This document shows, one piece after another, positions 9,045 to 20,979 of a stretch of DNA of 64,000 nucleotides. Positions within the stretch are counted from its first letter, which is position 1; every line of letters starts with the position of its first letter. The notes under the pieces are model-generated. The model made no database searches, had not been told where the DNA came from, and was given only the letters and a program-made list of their open reading frames with translations. A program made the translations under genes and the position numbers. Origin of the DNA: Allobosea sp. 117 (GTDB lineage Bacteria > Pseudomonadota > Alphaproteobacteria > Rhizobiales > Xanthobacteraceae); the NCBI RefSeq assembly GCF_000702305.1, contig NZ_JNLC01000011.1:124001-188000 (forward strand). The letters run 5' to 3'.

Positions 9045-10256
9045 ATGACCGATCGTCTATGCCCGCGCGATGAGGCCGAGGTGGCGGAAGCGGTGAAATG
9101 GGCGCTCTCCAACGGGCGCACGCTCGACGTCACCGGCTCGGGCTCGAAGCGCGCGCTCGGCCGGCACATCCAGACCGACGCGACGCTGGAGCTCGCGGCG
9201 CTCTCCGGCGTCACGCTGTACGAGCCGGAGGAGCTGGTGCTCTCCGCCCGCGCCGGCACGCCGGTCCGCGAGATCGAGGAGCTGGTCGCCCGCTCCGGGC
9301 AGATGATGGCGTTCGAGCCGATGGATTACGGACCGCTGCTGGGCGAGGAGCCGGGGCGAGGCACGCTGGGCGGCCTGCTCGCCTGCAACCTCGCCGGACC
9401 CCGCCGGCCGAGCGCCGGCGCGGCGCGCGACCATGCGCTCGGCATCCGTGCCGTCTCTGGGCGGGGCGAGGCGTTCAAGGCCGGCGGGCGGGTGGTGAAG
9501 AATGTCACCGGCTACGACCTGCCGCGCGGGCTTTCCGGCTCCCACGGCACGCTCGCCGCCTTCACCGAGGTCACCATCAAGATCCTGCCGCGTCCCGAGA
9601 CGGTCGAGACGCTGCTGATCCTCGGCCTCGACGACGCCACCGCGGCGAAGGCGATGAGCGCGGCGGTCGGCTCCTATTACGACGTCTCGGCGGCCGCGCA
9701 TCTGCCGGCCGACGTCGCCGCCGCCATTCCCGCGCTCGTCAATGCGGGCTGGTCGGTGACCGCGCTCCGGCTCGAAGGCGTGCCGCCCTCGATTCTGCAT
9801 CGCCGCGCCAGGCTGGAGGAACTGCTCGGCTCGTTCGGCGAGCTCGGCGCGCTGAAGGCGGAGCCGTCGCTGGAGCTGTGGCGGGCGGTGCGGGACGTGC
9901 TGCCTTTCGCGGAACAGCGCACGCGCGCCGTCTGGCGCGTCTCGACCGCGCCGCTGCAGGGGGCGGCGATCGGTGCCGCTGCGCGGATGGCCGGCGGGCG
10001 GGCCTTCTACGACTGGGCCGGCGGGCTCGTATGGATCGAGATGCCGGACGAGCAACCGCGCGCCGATGTCGTCCGAGCCGCGGTCGACGTGGCCGGCGGC
10101 CATGCGACGCTCACCCGCGCCGCGCCGGCCGAGCGCGCCGCGCTCGACGTGTTCCAGCCGCTCGACCCCATCACCGGCGCGCTGGTGCGCCGGATGAAGG
10201 AGAGCTTCGATCCGCAGCGGGTGCTGAGCCCCGGCCGCATGTATGCGGGAGTGTGA
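9045..10256 (+). CDS. glcE: Glycolate oxidase FAD-binding subunit GlcE
   Basis: 403 residues, the usual GlcE length, with a PCMH-type FAD-binding domain in the first 170 residues (VTGSGSKRALGR, GGLLACNLAGPRRPSAGAARD) and the C-terminal PFDPQRVLSPGRMY-like ending (SFDPQRVLSPGRMY). It pairs with GlcD and GlcF in the glycolate oxidase complex. GGAG lies six bases before the ATG and overlaps the end of the deaminase gene, so translation is probably coupled. GlcE is a diverged relative of GlcD and is needed for activity in characterised systems. Confidence 0.95.
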   Translation: MTDRLCPRDEAEVAEAVKWALSNGRTLDVTGSGSKRALGRHIQTDATLELAALSGVTLYEPEELVLSARAGTPVREIEELVARSGQMMAFEPMDYGPLLGEEPGRGTLGGLLACNLAGPRRPSAGAARDHALGIRAVSGRGEAFKAGGRVVKNVTGYDLPRGLSGSHGTLAAFTEVTIKILPRPETVETLLILGLDDATAAKAMSAAVGSYYDVSAAAHLPADVAAAIPALVNAGWSVTALRLEGVPPSILHRRARLEELLGSFGELGALKAEPSLELWRAVRDVLPFAEQRTRAVWRVSTAPLQGAAIGAAARMAGGRAFYDWAGGLVWIEMPDEQPRADVVRAAVDVAGGHATLTRAAPAERAALDVFQPLDPITGALVRRMKESFDPQRVLSPGRMYAGV

Positions 10257-10261
10257 GAGCC

Positions 10262-11581
10262 ATGCAGACCAATTTCTCGCTTGCCCAGCTCGCCAATCCC
10301 GACATCGCCACCGCCGAAGGCGTGCTGCGCGCCTGCGTGCATTGCGGCTTCTGCACCGCCACCTGCCCGACCTTCGTGCTGCTCGGCGACGAACTCGATT
10401 CACCACGTGGGCGAATCTACCTCATCAAGGACATGCTGGAGAACGACCGGCCGGCGACGACGGAGGTGGCCAAGCACGTCGACCGCTGCCTCTCCTGCCT
10501 GTCATGCATGACCACCTGCCCCTCCGGCGTGCACTACATGCACCTCGTCGACGTCGCCCGCGCGCATATCGAGGAGACCTATAAGCGCCCCTTCGCCGAC
10601 CGGATGATCCGCGTGCTGCTGGCGCGGGTGCTGCCGAGCCGTCGGCTGTTCCGCCTCGCCATCGGTGGCGCCATGCTGGCGCGGCCCTTTGCCGGGCTGT
10701 TCGCCAGCGTGCCGGGCCTCAAGCCGCTAGCGGCAATGCTGCAGCTCGCCCCGGCCCGCCCGGCGACCCGCGCGGCGAGCGAGGGCGAGCGGCGCTTCCC
10801 GGCCAAGGGGCCGCGCCGCGCCCGCGTCGCGCTGCTCGACGGCTGCGCCCAGCCGGTGCTGCGCCCGGAGATCGACGAGGCGGCGATCCGTCTGCTCACC
10901 CGCATGGGCGTCGAGATCGTGCGCCCCAAGGGCGGCGGCTGCTGCGGCTCGCTGACCCACCACATGGGCAAGGAAGACCTCGCGTTCGCCAATGCCCGCG
11001 CCAATGTCGATGCCTGGAGCCGCGAGATCGAGGGCGAGGGGCTCGACGCCATCATCATCACCACCTCCGGCTGCGGCACCACCATCAAGGATTACGGCCA
11101 CATGCTGCGGAGCGAGCCGGCCTATGCCGAGCGCGCGGCGAGGGTCTCCAGCCTGGCGAAGGACATCAGCGAGTTCCTCGCCGAGCGTGAGCTGCCGGTG
11201 CCGGTGATCGCCGCCGGGCGGCGCGTCGCCTATCACGCCGCCTGCTCGCTGCAGCACGGCCAGAAGGTCCGCACCGCCCCCAAGGCGCTGCTGGCGAAGG
11301 TCGGCTTCGAGGTGCTGGAACCGGCCGAGGGGCATCTGTGCTGCGGCTCGGCCGGCACCTACAACATCCTGCAGCCGGAGATCGCCGGCCAGCTCCGCGC
11401 GCGCAAGGTCGCCAATATCGAGCGCACGCGGCCGGAGATCATCGCCACCGGCAATATCGGCTGCATGACGCAGATCGGCGGCGGCACGGCGATCCCCGTG
11501 CTGCACACGGTGGAGCTGATCGACTGGGCGACCGGCGGGCCGAAGCCGGATATCATCGCGGACGTGAACGTCGCCGCCTGA
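10262..11581 (+). CDS. glcF: Glycolate oxidase iron-sulfur subunit GlcF
   Basis: 439 residues from the ATG at 10262, five bases after glcE, with GGGAG upstream. Two 4Fe-4S motifs are visible, CVHCGFCTATCP and CLSCLSCMTTCP (within residues 20-85). Two CCG domains follow (GGGCCGSL and LCCGSAGTYN), as in GlcF and other heterodisulfide-reductase-like proteins. It passes electrons from the flavin subunits to the quinone pool. All cluster ligands are present, so the operon appears to encode a complete oxidase. Confidence 0.95.
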   Translation: MQTNFSLAQLANPDIATAEGVLRACVHCGFCTATCPTFVLLGDELDSPRGRIYLIKDMLENDRPATTEVAKHVDRCLSCLSCMTTCPSGVHYMHLVDVARAHIEETYKRPFADRMIRVLLARVLPSRRLFRLAIGGAMLARPFAGLFASVPGLKPLAAMLQLAPARPATRAASEGERRFPAKGPRRARVALLDGCAQPVLRPEIDEAAIRLLTRMGVEIVRPKGGGCCGSLTHHMGKEDLAFANARANVDAWSREIEGEGLDAIIITTSGCGTTIKDYGHMLRSEPAYAERAARVSSLAKDISEFLAERELPVPVIAAGRRVAYHAACSLQHGQKVRTAPKALLAKVGFEVLEPAEGHLCCGSAGTYNILQPEIAGQLRARKVANIERTRPEIIATGNIGCMTQIGGGTAIPVLHTVELIDWATGGPKPDIIADVNVAA

Positions 11582-11602
11582 TTCTCGCTGTCGGAACCGC
11601 CG

Positions 11603-12589
11603 ATGAGCCTGCCCCGCCTGCTCGTGCTGTCGCTCGGCGGCACCATCACCATGAAGCGCGACCCTGCTGGCGGCATCGTGCCGGCGCTGGGCGCGGCCGA
11701 CCTCGTCGCCGCCATACCGGGCCTTGCCGACGTCGCGGAGATCGAGGCGCGCTCGCCGCTGAAGCTGCCGAGCCCGTCGCTGACGCCCACACAGATCGCC
11801 GGCGTCGCCGCCGAGATCCGCGCCGGGTTCAAAGCCGGCTTCGACGGCGCGGTGGTGATCCAGGGCACCGACACCATCGAGGAGACCGCCTTCGCGCTCG
11901 ACCTGCTGATCGAGGACGAGCGCCCGGTGGTCGTCACCGGGGCCATGCGCGGGCCGGAAGCGCCGGGGGCGGACGGGCCGGCAAATCTTCTTTCCGCCGC
12001 GATCGTCGCCGCCAGCGCCGCCGCGCGCGGGCTCGGCGCGCTCGCCGTGCTGAACGACGAGATCCACGCCGCCCGCGCTGTGCGCAAGGCGCACACCGCG
12101 CTGCCCTCGGCCTTCGTCTCGGCGGCGCCCGGCCCGCTCGGGCTGGTGGCGGAGGGGCGCGCGCGGTTTCACGCCCGCCTGCCGCGCGGACCGCATTTCG
12201 AGCTGCCTGGAGGAACCGACCTGCCGCGCGTTGCGCTGGCGAAGATGACGCTGGGCGACGATGGCGGGCTGGTCGCAGCGACGCCCGACCTCGGCTATGC
12301 CGGCCTCGTCATCGAGGGCATGGGCGCCGGCCACGTGCCGGCCGAGATCGCCGACATGGTCGGCTATGTGGCTTCGAAGATTCCAGTGGTGCTGGCGAGC
12401 CGCACGCTGGGCGGGCCGGTCTTCACCAAGACCTATGGCTATGCCGGCTCGGAGATCGACCTGCTGGCACGTGGGCTGATCCCGGCCGGCTCGCTGCAAG
12501 GCCCGAAGGCGCGGCTGCTGCTGATGTTCGCGCTCGCCGCCGGGCTGGATCGCGACGAGGTCGCAGCGGCGTTCGGGGTGTATCGGTAG
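11603..12589 (+). CDS. Asparaginase family amidohydrolase
   Basis: 328 residues of the bacterial L-asparaginase fold. The first catalytic Thr is in LSLGGTITM (residues 10-18) and the second Thr-Asp pair in QGTDTIEETAF. GAMRGPEAPGADGPANLL carries the conserved DGxxNL segment. There is no signal peptide, so a cytoplasmic type is expected. It releases ammonia and aspartate from asparagine, though related amides cannot be excluded. It follows glcF by 21 bases on the same strand and is probably the last gene of the operon. Beyond it lies an inverted repeat and then the convergent pnp gene. Confidence 0.85.
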   Translation: MSLPRLLVLSLGGTITMKRDPAGGIVPALGAADLVAAIPGLADVAEIEARSPLKLPSPSLTPTQIAGVAAEIRAGFKAGFDGAVVIQGTDTIEETAFALDLLIEDERPVVVTGAMRGPEAPGADGPANLLSAAIVAASAAARGLGALAVLNDEIHAARAVRKAHTALPSAFVSAAPGPLGLVAEGRARFHARLPRGPHFELPGGTDLPRVALAKMTLGDDGGLVAATPDLGYAGLVIEGMGAGHVPAEIADMVGYVASKIPVVLASRTLGGPVFTKTYGYAGSEIDLLARGLIPAGSLQGPKARLLLMFALAAGLDRDEVAAAFGVYR

Positions 12590-12620
12590 TCGGCTGTCCG
12601 CTTCGGAGTGCGCCGGGGGC

Positions 12621-12718
12621 ATCCTTCGAGGCTCGCTCGCACCTCAGCATGACGGCGTTCATATAAGCAAATCATCGCCCCGTCATGCTGAGGTGCCGGC
12701 AAAGCCGGCCTCGAAGCA
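12621..12718. repeat. REP-like inverted pair between the asparaginase gene and pnp
   Basis: Two oppositely oriented copies of a short element face each other. GCACCTCAGCATGACG (12639-12654) is the exact reverse complement of CGTCATGCTGAGGTGC (12681-12696). The flanks (TTCGAGGC and GCCTCGAA) also pair. It shares the GTCAT...CTTCGAGG vocabulary of the element at 62757-62801. It could act as a bidirectional terminator or mRNA stabiliser between the convergent genes. Confidence 0.7.
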
Positions 12719-12809
12719 CGCAGGCGCGAGCCGCAAAAACAAGCACGGCAGCCCAAAAGCAAACGGGGCGCCAAAGCGCCCCGTTCCGATCTTCACTGGC
12801 GAACCGCGT

Positions 12810-14969
<2,160 letters not shown>

Positions 14970-15100
14970 ATGATTCTCTGGCTTTCCGAAGCCGGAGAGC
15001 CATGGGCAAGACGGCGGGAGGCTCGTCCGCTGCGCGCGGCCCTCGCCCGGCGGAGCCGGAGCGGGGGACACGGGATGCAAGCCTCCGGCGATCCTGCCAT

Positions 15101-15131
15101 GGCTCGCCGCTTCATTTGCGAGCGGCGAGCC
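15101..15131 (-). promoter_or_regulatory. Stem-loop in the pnp 5' leader
   Basis: GGCTCGCCGCT (15101-15111) and AGCGGCGAGCC (15121-15131) form a perfect 11-base-pair stem with a 9-base loop, about 130 bases upstream of the pnp start. In E. coli the pnp leader carries an RNase III-cleaved stem-loop through which PNPase represses its own synthesis. This hairpin is placed suitably for a similar role, which is inference. Confidence 0.4.
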
Positions 15132-15276
15132 CCATGCCCGCCGCCTGTCGGTCAACGCCGCGTCCGGACCATCCGGGCGCGCAACGAAAACGGGCGGGTC
15201 GACGGGCCTCGCCCGTTCCGCCCGGAGCACCTCCCGCCGGGATGTTCCATCCGGCGATCAGGAAGGCACTCCAACG

Positions 15277-15324
15277 AAAAGGGCATGTCCCGATGAAAGC
15301 GCTCGGCTTTCGCAGAACATGCCC
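15277..15324 (-). terminator. Probable rpsO terminator
   Basis: On the minus strand, right after the rpsO stop, GGGCATGT/ACATGCCC (15281-15288 and 15317-15324) forms an outer stem and GAAAGC/GCTTTC an inner one. The minus-strand transcript continues with UUUUCGUU, a short U-rich tail. This fits a rho-independent or partial terminator between rpsO and pnp. Confidence 0.6.
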
Positions 15325-15331
15325 GAAGGCG

Positions 15332-15601
15332 TCAGCGGCGGATGCCGAGACGCCCGATCAGCGCCTTGTAGCGCGCCTCTTCGGTCTTCTTCAGATAGTC
15401 CAGCAGACCGCGACGCTGGGAGACGAGCTTGAGCAGGCCGCGACGCGAGTGGTTGTCCTTGGCGTGGCTCTTGAAGTGCTCGGTGAGGTTGGAGATGCGC
15501 TCGGTGAGGATCGCAACCTGGACTTCGGCCGAACCGGTATCACCCGGCTTGGTGGCATATTCAGTGATGAGCGCCTGCTTGCGCTCGGCCGTGATCGACA
15601 T
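15332..15601 (-). CDS. rpsO: 30S ribosomal protein S15
   Basis: 89 residues, the standard length, from the ATG at 15601 with GGAAAGGA upstream. S15 signatures are complete: [17 protein letters not shown] and [22 protein letters not shown]. It binds 16S rRNA helix H20-H22 and nucleates the 30S platform. It lies between truB and pnp in the classical order. The 209-base gap to truB holds only degenerate repeat-like sequence and presumably the rpsO promoter. Confidence 0.98.
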   Translation of the reverse strand: MSITAERKQALITEYATKPGDTGSAEVQVAILTERISNLTEHFKSHAKDNHSRRGLLKLVSQRRGLLDYLKKTEEARYKALIGRLGIRR

Positions 15602-15810
15602 CGGATATCCTTTCCGTGTGCAGGGTCTCAGAATGACGGGGGCCCGGAAGGCCGCTCCGTCCCGCGTCTCGGCCGAGCCGGGATGTCGTCCAGCACGGTC
15701 GAAATGACAACGGGTCGCGCGGACAGGCATGTCCGCAACGCGCGCGCACCATACACGAAAACGCCAGCGTGGCTAGCGCGATGTGGGCGCGGGCACGAGG
15801 GCTCGGCGCC

Positions 15811-16836
15811 TCACCCGCCCGAATGGAAGATCCGCTTCGGGAAGATCTCGCCGGCCTCGGCCTCGCCGAGCGCGACCAGCCTGCCGCCGGCAGTGATCGC
15901 CACCGGGCCTTCGAGGATCGGCGCGTCGCGCCCGCGCAGGATGATGCTCTGGCCATGGGCGAGGCGCGCGGCATCCGCCGGCGAGACGCGCAGCGAGGGC
16001 AGCGTGTCGAGGCCGATGCCGACCGGACGCAGCGCGAAGGCGGGCGCGGCATCGCCATTGGCCTCCGAGACGGCGCGCAGCTCGGCGAGCGGCACCAGCG
16101 AGGCCTCTTCGAAGGTACCGACACAGGTGCGGCGCAGCGCGCTGATATGGCCGCGCGTGCCCAGCGTGCGGCCGAAGTCGCGGGCGAGCGAGCGCACATA
16201 GGTGCCCTTGCCGCACTCGGTCTCGAACACCGCATGGTCGGCGTCCGGCATGTCGACGAGCTCCAGCCGGTGAATCTCGACGAGGCGCGGGGCGAGCTCG
16301 ACGGCGACGCCCTCGCGGGCGAGGTCATAAGCCCGCTCGCCATTGATCTTCAGCGCCGAGAAGGCCGGCGGGGTCTGCTCGATCTCGCCGCGGAAGGCCG
16401 GCAGCATGGCGAGGATCGCCTCGCGCGCCGGGCGCGCATCCGAGGTCGTGACCGCGCGCCCCTCGGAATCGTCGGTGTCGGTCTCGACGCCCCAGCGCAC
16501 GGTGAAGCGGTAGACCTTGCGCCCGTCCATAACGAACGGGACCGTCTTGGTGGCCTCGCCAAGCGCGATCGGCAGGCAGCCCGAGGCGAGCGGGTCGAGC
16601 GTGCCGGCATGGCCGGCCTTCTTGGCCGAGAACAGCCATTTCACCGCGCCGACCGCCTGCGTCGAGGTCATGCCGACCGGCTTGTCGAGCAGCACCCAGC
16701 CGTCGATGTCGCGCTTGGGGCGGCGCTGGCGGGCCGGCGCGGGGGCGCGTTCCGCCTTCGGCGGGCGGGCGGGCTCCCCGGTCTCGGTCGCGGGGGCCTC
16801 GTGAGCGAGGGTATCGGCGTCAAACGGGGCGTTCAT
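15811..16836 (-). CDS. truB: tRNA pseudouridine(55) synthase TruB
   Basis: 341 residues from the ATG at 16836, which overlaps the rbfA stop (ATGA). The catalytic Asp is residue 81 in [11 protein letters not shown]. The family motifs [17 protein letters not shown] and [14 protein letters not shown] are present. A basic N-terminal extension of about 40 residues (KRDIDG preceded by an Arg/Pro/Ala-rich stretch) precedes the core. It makes pseudouridine 55 in the T loop of tRNAs. The C-terminus (about 265-335) matches the TruB C-terminal domain. Confidence 0.96.
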   Translation of the reverse strand: MNAPFDADTLAHEAPATETGEPARPPKAERAPAPARQRRPKRDIDGWVLLDKPVGMTSTQAVGAVKWLFSAKKAGHAGTLDPLASGCLPIALGEATKTVPFVMDGRKVYRFTVRWGVETDTDDSEGRAVTTSDARPAREAILAMLPAFRGEIEQTPPAFSALKINGERAYDLAREGVAVELAPRLVEIHRLELVDMPDADHAVFETECGKGTYVRSLARDFGRTLGTRGHISALRRTCVGTFEEASLVPLAELRAVSEANGDAAPAFALRPVGIGLDTLPSLRVSPADAARLAHGQSIILRGRDAPILEGPVAITAGGRLVALGEAEAGEIFPKRIFHSGG

Positions 16837-17246
16837 GTCTCGTCCTCTTGGTTCTTGTCCTCGAGATCGCGCTGCACCTGCGGCGAGCGCAGCAGCGCGT
16901 CGATCCGCGCGCCTTCCTCGAAGGAGGTGTCGATGCGGAAGCGCAGCTCGGGAACGAATTTCAGCTCCACCCGGCGCGCGAGCTCGCCGCGCAGCGGCTT
17001 GGCGTTCTCGGCCAGCGCGGCGATCGCCGCCTTCGGGTCCTTGCCGCCGAGCGGCATGACGAAGCAGGTGGCGATCTTCAGGTCCGGGCTCATCCGCACC
17101 TCGGGCACGGTGATCAGCACCTTGGAAAGCGCCGGATCCGGCAGGTCGCCGCGCGCGAGGATGTCCGCGAGGGCATGGCGCACCAGCTCGCCCACGCGGA
17201 GCTGACGCTGGCTCGGGCCCGCGACCGAGCTCGTCCTGTTCTTCAT
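16833..17246 (-). CDS. rbfA: 30S ribosome-binding factor RbfA
   Basis: 137 residues from the ATG at 17246; a TTG three codons upstream is less likely. The KH-like RbfA fold is recognisable from [18 protein letters not shown] near the N-terminus through [22 protein letters not shown] near the C-terminus. It helps mature the 16S rRNA 5' end and 30S subunits, especially in the cold. Its stop overlaps the truB start by four bases. It follows infB after 143 bases with no gene. Confidence 0.95.
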   Translation of the reverse strand: MKNRTSSVAGPSQRQLRVGELVRHALADILARGDLPDPALSKVLITVPEVRMSPDLKIATCFVMPLGGKDPKAAIAALAENAKPLRGELARRVELKFVPELRFRIDTSFEEGARIDALLRSPQVQRDLEDKNQEDET

Positions 17247-17389
17247 AATGCACAAACCTTCATGGCCCTTCCCCGGTGAACCGGAGACAAGGGGCCGACT
17301 TCGACCGGAACCGGCGGGATCGGACCGCGGATTCCCGTGGATGCTTCAGAGCTTGTCCGGAGCCCGGAAGGCCGGGCGCCGGGCAGGCA

Positions 17390-20155
17390 TCACAGCGTGC
17401 GCTGCACCACCTCGACGCGGTAGCACTCGATCACGTCGCCGGCGCGCATGTCCTGGTAGTTTTCGAAGGACATGCCGCACTCCTGGCCGGCCTGCACCAC
17501 GTTCACCGCATCCTTGAAGCGGTTCAGCGTAGCGAGCTTGCCCTCGTGGATCACGACGTTGTCGCGGATCAGGCGGACATGCTGGCCGCGCTCGACGGTG
17601 CCGTCGGTGACGCGGCAGCCGGCGACCTTGCCGACCTTCGAGACGTTGAAGATCTCCAGGATCAGCGCGTTGCCGAGCATGGTCTCGCGCTTCACCGGGG
17701 CGAGCAGGCCGCCCATCGCCGCCTTCACGTCATCCACGAGGTCGTAGATGATGTTGTAGTAGCGGATCTCGATGCCGGCGCGCTCGGCCGCCTCGCGGGC
17801 TTCCTTGTTGGCGCGCACGTTGAACGCGATGATCGCCGCGCCGGCCGTCTCGGCCAGCGTCACGTCGCTCTCGTTCACGCCGCCGGCGCCGGAGTGGATG
17901 ATGCGGGCCTGCACCTCGTCGGTGCCGAGCTTCTCCAGCGAGGCGATGATCGCCTCGACCGAGCCCGACACGTCACCCTTGACGATCAGCGGGAATTCCT
18001 TGCGGCCCGCCGTCTTCGCCTGGCTCATCATCTGCTCGAGCGAGCCGCGCACGGTGGCGGAACGCGCCGCCGCCTTCTCGCGCTTCTGGTTCTTGCGGTA
18101 GTCGGTGATCTCGCGGGCGCGGGCCTCGCTCTCGACCACCGCGAGGCGGTCGCCCGCCTCCGGCGTGCCGTTGAAGCCGAGCACCTCGACCGGCATGGAC
18201 GGCTCGGCCGAACCGAGCTGGCTGCCCTTGTCGGAGATCAGCGCGCGCACGCGGCCCCATTCGGCGCCGGCCACGACGATGTCGCCGACGCGCAGGGTGC
18301 CGCGCTGCACGAGAACCGTCGCCACCGGGCCACGGCCGCGATCGAGCTTGGCCTCGATGACGGTGCCCTCGGCGTCGCGATCGGGATTGGCCTTGAGGTC
18401 GAGAACTTCGGCCTGAAGGCTGATCAGTTCGAGCAGCTTGTCGAGATTGGTGTGGGCCTTGGCCGACACCTCGACCTCGAGCGTCTCGCCGCCGAGGCTT
18501 TCGACCTGCACCTCGTATTGCAGCAGCTCGGAGCGCACGCGCTCCGGCTTGGCATCGGGCTTGTCGATCTTGTTGATGGCGACGATCAGCGGCACCTTGG
18601 CGGCGCGCGCGTGATTAATGGCCTCGATGGTCTGCGGCATGACGCCGTCATCGGCGGCCACCACCAGCACCACGATGTCGGTCACCTTGGCGCCGCGGGC
18701 GCGCATGGCGGTGAACGCGGCGTGGCCGGGCGTGTCGATGAAGGTGATCTTGCCGCCGAGCGGCGAGGTCACCTGATAGGCGCCGATATGCTGGGTGATG
18801 CCGCCGGCCTCGCCGGAGACCACGTTGGCCGAGCGCAGGGCGTCGAGCAGCGAGGTCTTGCCGTGGTCGACATGGCCCATGATGGTGACGACCGGCGGGC
18901 GCGACTCCAGATTCTCCGGCGCGTCGGGGGCATCGAACAGGCCTTCCTCGACATCGGATTCGGCGACGCGGCGCACGCTGTGGCCGAGTTCCTCGGCGAT
19001 AAGCTGGGCGGTGTCGGCGTCGATCACGTCGGTGATCTTCACCATCTGGCCCTGCTTCATCAGCAGGCGGATGACGTCGACCGCGCGCTCGGCCATGCGG
19101 TTGGCCAGCTCCTGGATGGAGATGGTCTCGGGAACGATCACCTCGCGGGCGATCTTTTCCTTCACCTCGACATGGCGGTGGCCGCTCATGCGCTGGGTGC
19201 GGCGGCGGAACGAGGCAACGGAACGCTGGCGCTCCTCCTCGCTCGACTGGGCGGTCACCAGCGTGAGGCGGCCGCGATTCTTCTCGCCGCCGGCCGGGCG
19301 CGTCGGCTTCGGCGCGGGCGCGGCAGGACGCGCGGCGCCGCCCGGTCCGCGACGGACGGGACGACGCTCGTCATCCTCGGCTTCCATGCCGCCGGGACCA
19401 CGCGGGGTGGCGACACGCGGGGCGCCGACCGACGAGGGGGCCGACGGCGCGGGCTGGGCGGCACGCGGCGCGCCGGCGGGCGCGGCCGGGGCCGCGGCAG
19501 CCGGGGCAGACGCGGGGGCATCGTCGCCGAAGCGCTTGCGCGCCTCCTGTTCGGACTTGCGGCGGGCCTCGTCCTCGAAGGCGCGGCGGGCCTCTTCCTC
19601 GCGCTTGCGCGCCTCGGCGGCCTCGCGCTCGATCTTCTCGCGCGCCTCGCGCTCGGCGCGGCGGCGGGCTTCCTCCTCGGCGCGCGCGCGCTCCTCCGCC
19701 TCGCGGACGCGGGCGTCCTGGAGCGCGGCGGTGCGGGCGCGAGCCTCCTCCTCGGTCAGCGAGCGCAGCACCACGCCGCCGGGGCGGGTGCCGGCATGCG
19801 CCGGACGCGAGGTCGAAAGATTCGCCGAGGGCGCCTGCTGGGTGCGGCTCGGCTGCGGCGCGCCGTTGCGGGCGGGCGCCGGCGCGGCGGCCTGGCTGGG
19901 CGGGGGCGAGGGACGGGGCGGCGCGGAGACCGAGGGAGCAGGATGCGGCGCGGCATGCGGCACGTCGGGCTTGTCGCCCGGGCCGATCACGCGACGCTTC
20001 ACCTTCTCGACCACGACGGCCTTGGACCGCCCATGGCTGAAGCTCTGGCGGACGACGCCCTGCTCGACAGGCCTCTTGAGCGTCAGGGTCTTGCCGGAGG
20101 CAGCCCCTTGACCAACGCCCATCGTCTTCTCGCCGGGATTCTTCGTATCGTTCAT
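17390..20155 (-). CDS. infB: Translation initiation factor IF-2
   Basis: 921 residues. The G domain starts at GHVDHGKT (residues 427-434), with IDTPGHAAF and NKID following; domains II to IV fill the rest. An IF2_N segment lies at about 340-390. The first 330 residues are low complexity, with a long charged helix rich in [13 protein letters not shown]-type sequence and Pro/Ala runs, as in other alphaproteobacterial IF-2 proteins. IF-2 places fMet-tRNA on the 30S subunit and promotes subunit joining. It is flanked by the YlxR gene upstream and rbfA downstream. Confidence 0.97.
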   Translation of the reverse strand: MNDTKNPGEKTMGVGQGAASGKTLTLKRPVEQGVVRQSFSHGRSKAVVVEKVKRRVIGPGDKPDVPHAAPHPAPSVSAPPRPSPPPSQAAAPAPARNGAPQPSRTQQAPSANLSTSRPAHAGTRPGGVVLRSLTEEEARARTAALQDARVREAEERARAEEEARRRAEREAREKIEREAAEARKREEEARRAFEDEARRKSEQEARKRFGDDAPASAPAAAAPAAPAGAPRAAQPAPSAPSSVGAPRVATPRGPGGMEAEDDERRPVRRGPGGAARPAAPAPKPTRPAGGEKNRGRLTLVTAQSSEEERQRSVASFRRRTQRMSGHRHVEVKEKIAREVIVPETISIQELANRMAERAVDVIRLLMKQGQMVKITDVIDADTAQLIAEELGHSVRRVAESDVEEGLFDAPDAPENLESRPPVVTIMGHVDHGKTSLLDALRSANVVSGEAGGITQHIGAYQVTSPLGGKITFIDTPGHAAFTAMRARGAKVTDIVVLVVAADDGVMPQTIEAINHARAAKVPLIVAINKIDKPDAKPERVRSELLQYEVQVESLGGETLEVEVSAKAHTNLDKLLELISLQAEVLDLKANPDRDAEGTVIEAKLDRGRGPVATVLVQRGTLRVGDIVVAGAEWGRVRALISDKGSQLGSAEPSMPVEVLGFNGTPEAGDRLAVVESEARAREITDYRKNQKREKAAARSATVRGSLEQMMSQAKTAGRKEFPLIVKGDVSGSVEAIIASLEKLGTDEVQARIIHSGAGGVNESDVTLAETAGAAIIAFNVRANKEAREAAERAGIEIRYYNIIYDLVDDVKAAMGGLLAPVKRETMLGNALILEIFNVSKVGKVAGCRVTDGTVERGQHVRLIRDNVVIHEGKLATLNRFKDAVNVVQAGQECGMSFENYQDMRAGDVIECYRVEVVQRTL

Positions 20156-20219
20156 TCGGTGTCCGTTCCTGGGCGTGCGCGCCTCATGCGCGACGCCGAT
20201 TCCTTAGCGCGCCGGCTGC

Positions 20220-20921
20220 TTATCCGGCCCGCCAGCGCTCGAGCTTTCGTATGCGCGCGAGAAACCCCGCGCTCGTCGGATGCGCGAGCAGGGCAGCATG
20301 TACCACATTTGCCCTCCCCAGCGCCAAGTCCAATTGCACGCCCGTGACACATGACACGGTTGCGATATCGCGGCCGCTCTCCTCGCTCACGCGACGGGCC
20401 AGCGCATCGATCTTCGCCACCCCGTCGGAGGCGGCGTCGGCTGCGTGCACCAGCACCGAGACCTCGCCCGAGCGCAGCGCCTCGGCCACCTTGGTCGTGC
20501 CCGTCACCAGCCGCCCCGCCTTGTTGGCGAAGCCGAGCGCGGCGAACGCGTCCTTCTCCAGCAGGGAGTCGACCAGCTCCGGCAGCGCCGGCTCCACCCG
20601 CCCCTTGCCGCGGAACGCCCGGCCGAAAGCCTTGCGCCGGATTGCCTCGGCAAGCGCGGTGCGGGTCGCCTCCACCCAGGCGCCGCGGCCCGGAAGCCGC
20701 GAACCGAGGTCCGGCACCACCATGCCATCCGGCGCCACCACGAAGCGCAGCATCTGGTCGACCGGACGAACCGTGCGGGAAGCAATGCAGAAGCGCGTCA
20801 GCTCGCGGCGGCCGGCGGCGGGACCGGAATCGGTCTCCGTCGCGTCGGCCACCTCGGCCTCCGCCACCTGCGCGATCGCCTCGTCCTTCGCCGCCTGCAT
20901 GCGCAGCCGCTCTCCTGCCAT
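20220..20921 (-). CDS. YlxR (DUF448)/L7Ae-like RNA-binding protein
   Basis: 233 residues using the ATG at 20921, which has GGACGAGAG upstream; a start at 21038 would run 59 bases into nusA. The N-terminal half has the YlxR fold (ELTRFCIASR, RFVVAPDGMVVPDL, LPGRGAWV). The C-terminal half resembles an L7Ae/L30e-type domain (GFANKAGRLVTGTTKV). Such fusions are usual in Alphaproteobacteria between nusA and infB. A nucleic-acid-binding role in transcription or translation is accepted for the family but the exact target is unsettled. Confidence 0.85.
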   Translation of the reverse strand: MAGERLRMQAAKDEAIAQVAEAEVADATETDSGPAAGRRELTRFCIASRTVRPVDQMLRFVVAPDGMVVPDLGSRLPGRGAWVEATRTALAEAIRRKAFGRAFRGKGRVEPALPELVDSLLEKDAFAALGFANKAGRLVTGTTKVAEALRSGEVSVLVHAADAASDGVAKIDALARRVSEESGRDIATVSCVTGVQLDLALGRANVVHAALLAHPTSAGFLARIRKLERWRAG

Positions 20922-20979
20922 CTCTCGTCCGGCAGCGGCGGCGCGCCCTGTCAGGCGGTCCGCCGCACCGGCCGAATCC

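Larger units (their letters stand above)
14970..15331. other. rpsO-pnp spacer: terminator plus pnp leader hairpin
   Basis: This 362-base gap holds no convincing gene. At its rpsO end is a terminator-like hairpin (15277-15324). In its middle is a perfect 11-base-pair stem-loop (15101-15131). Both are listed separately. Short open frames crossing it are in-frame extensions of pnp or shadows. Confidence 0.7.

Noticed and set aside
15612-15712. A degenerate GTCAT/ATGAC-like stretch upstream of rpsO.
   Set aside because: It contains related words but I could not form convincing paired arms, so it is not listed as a repeat.
17276-20347. A plus-strand open frame of about 1000 codons opposite infB.
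   Set aside because: It mirrors the infB codons, has shadow-type His/Arg/Gly/Leu-rich composition and no recognisable motif; the minus-strand frame is clearly IF-2.
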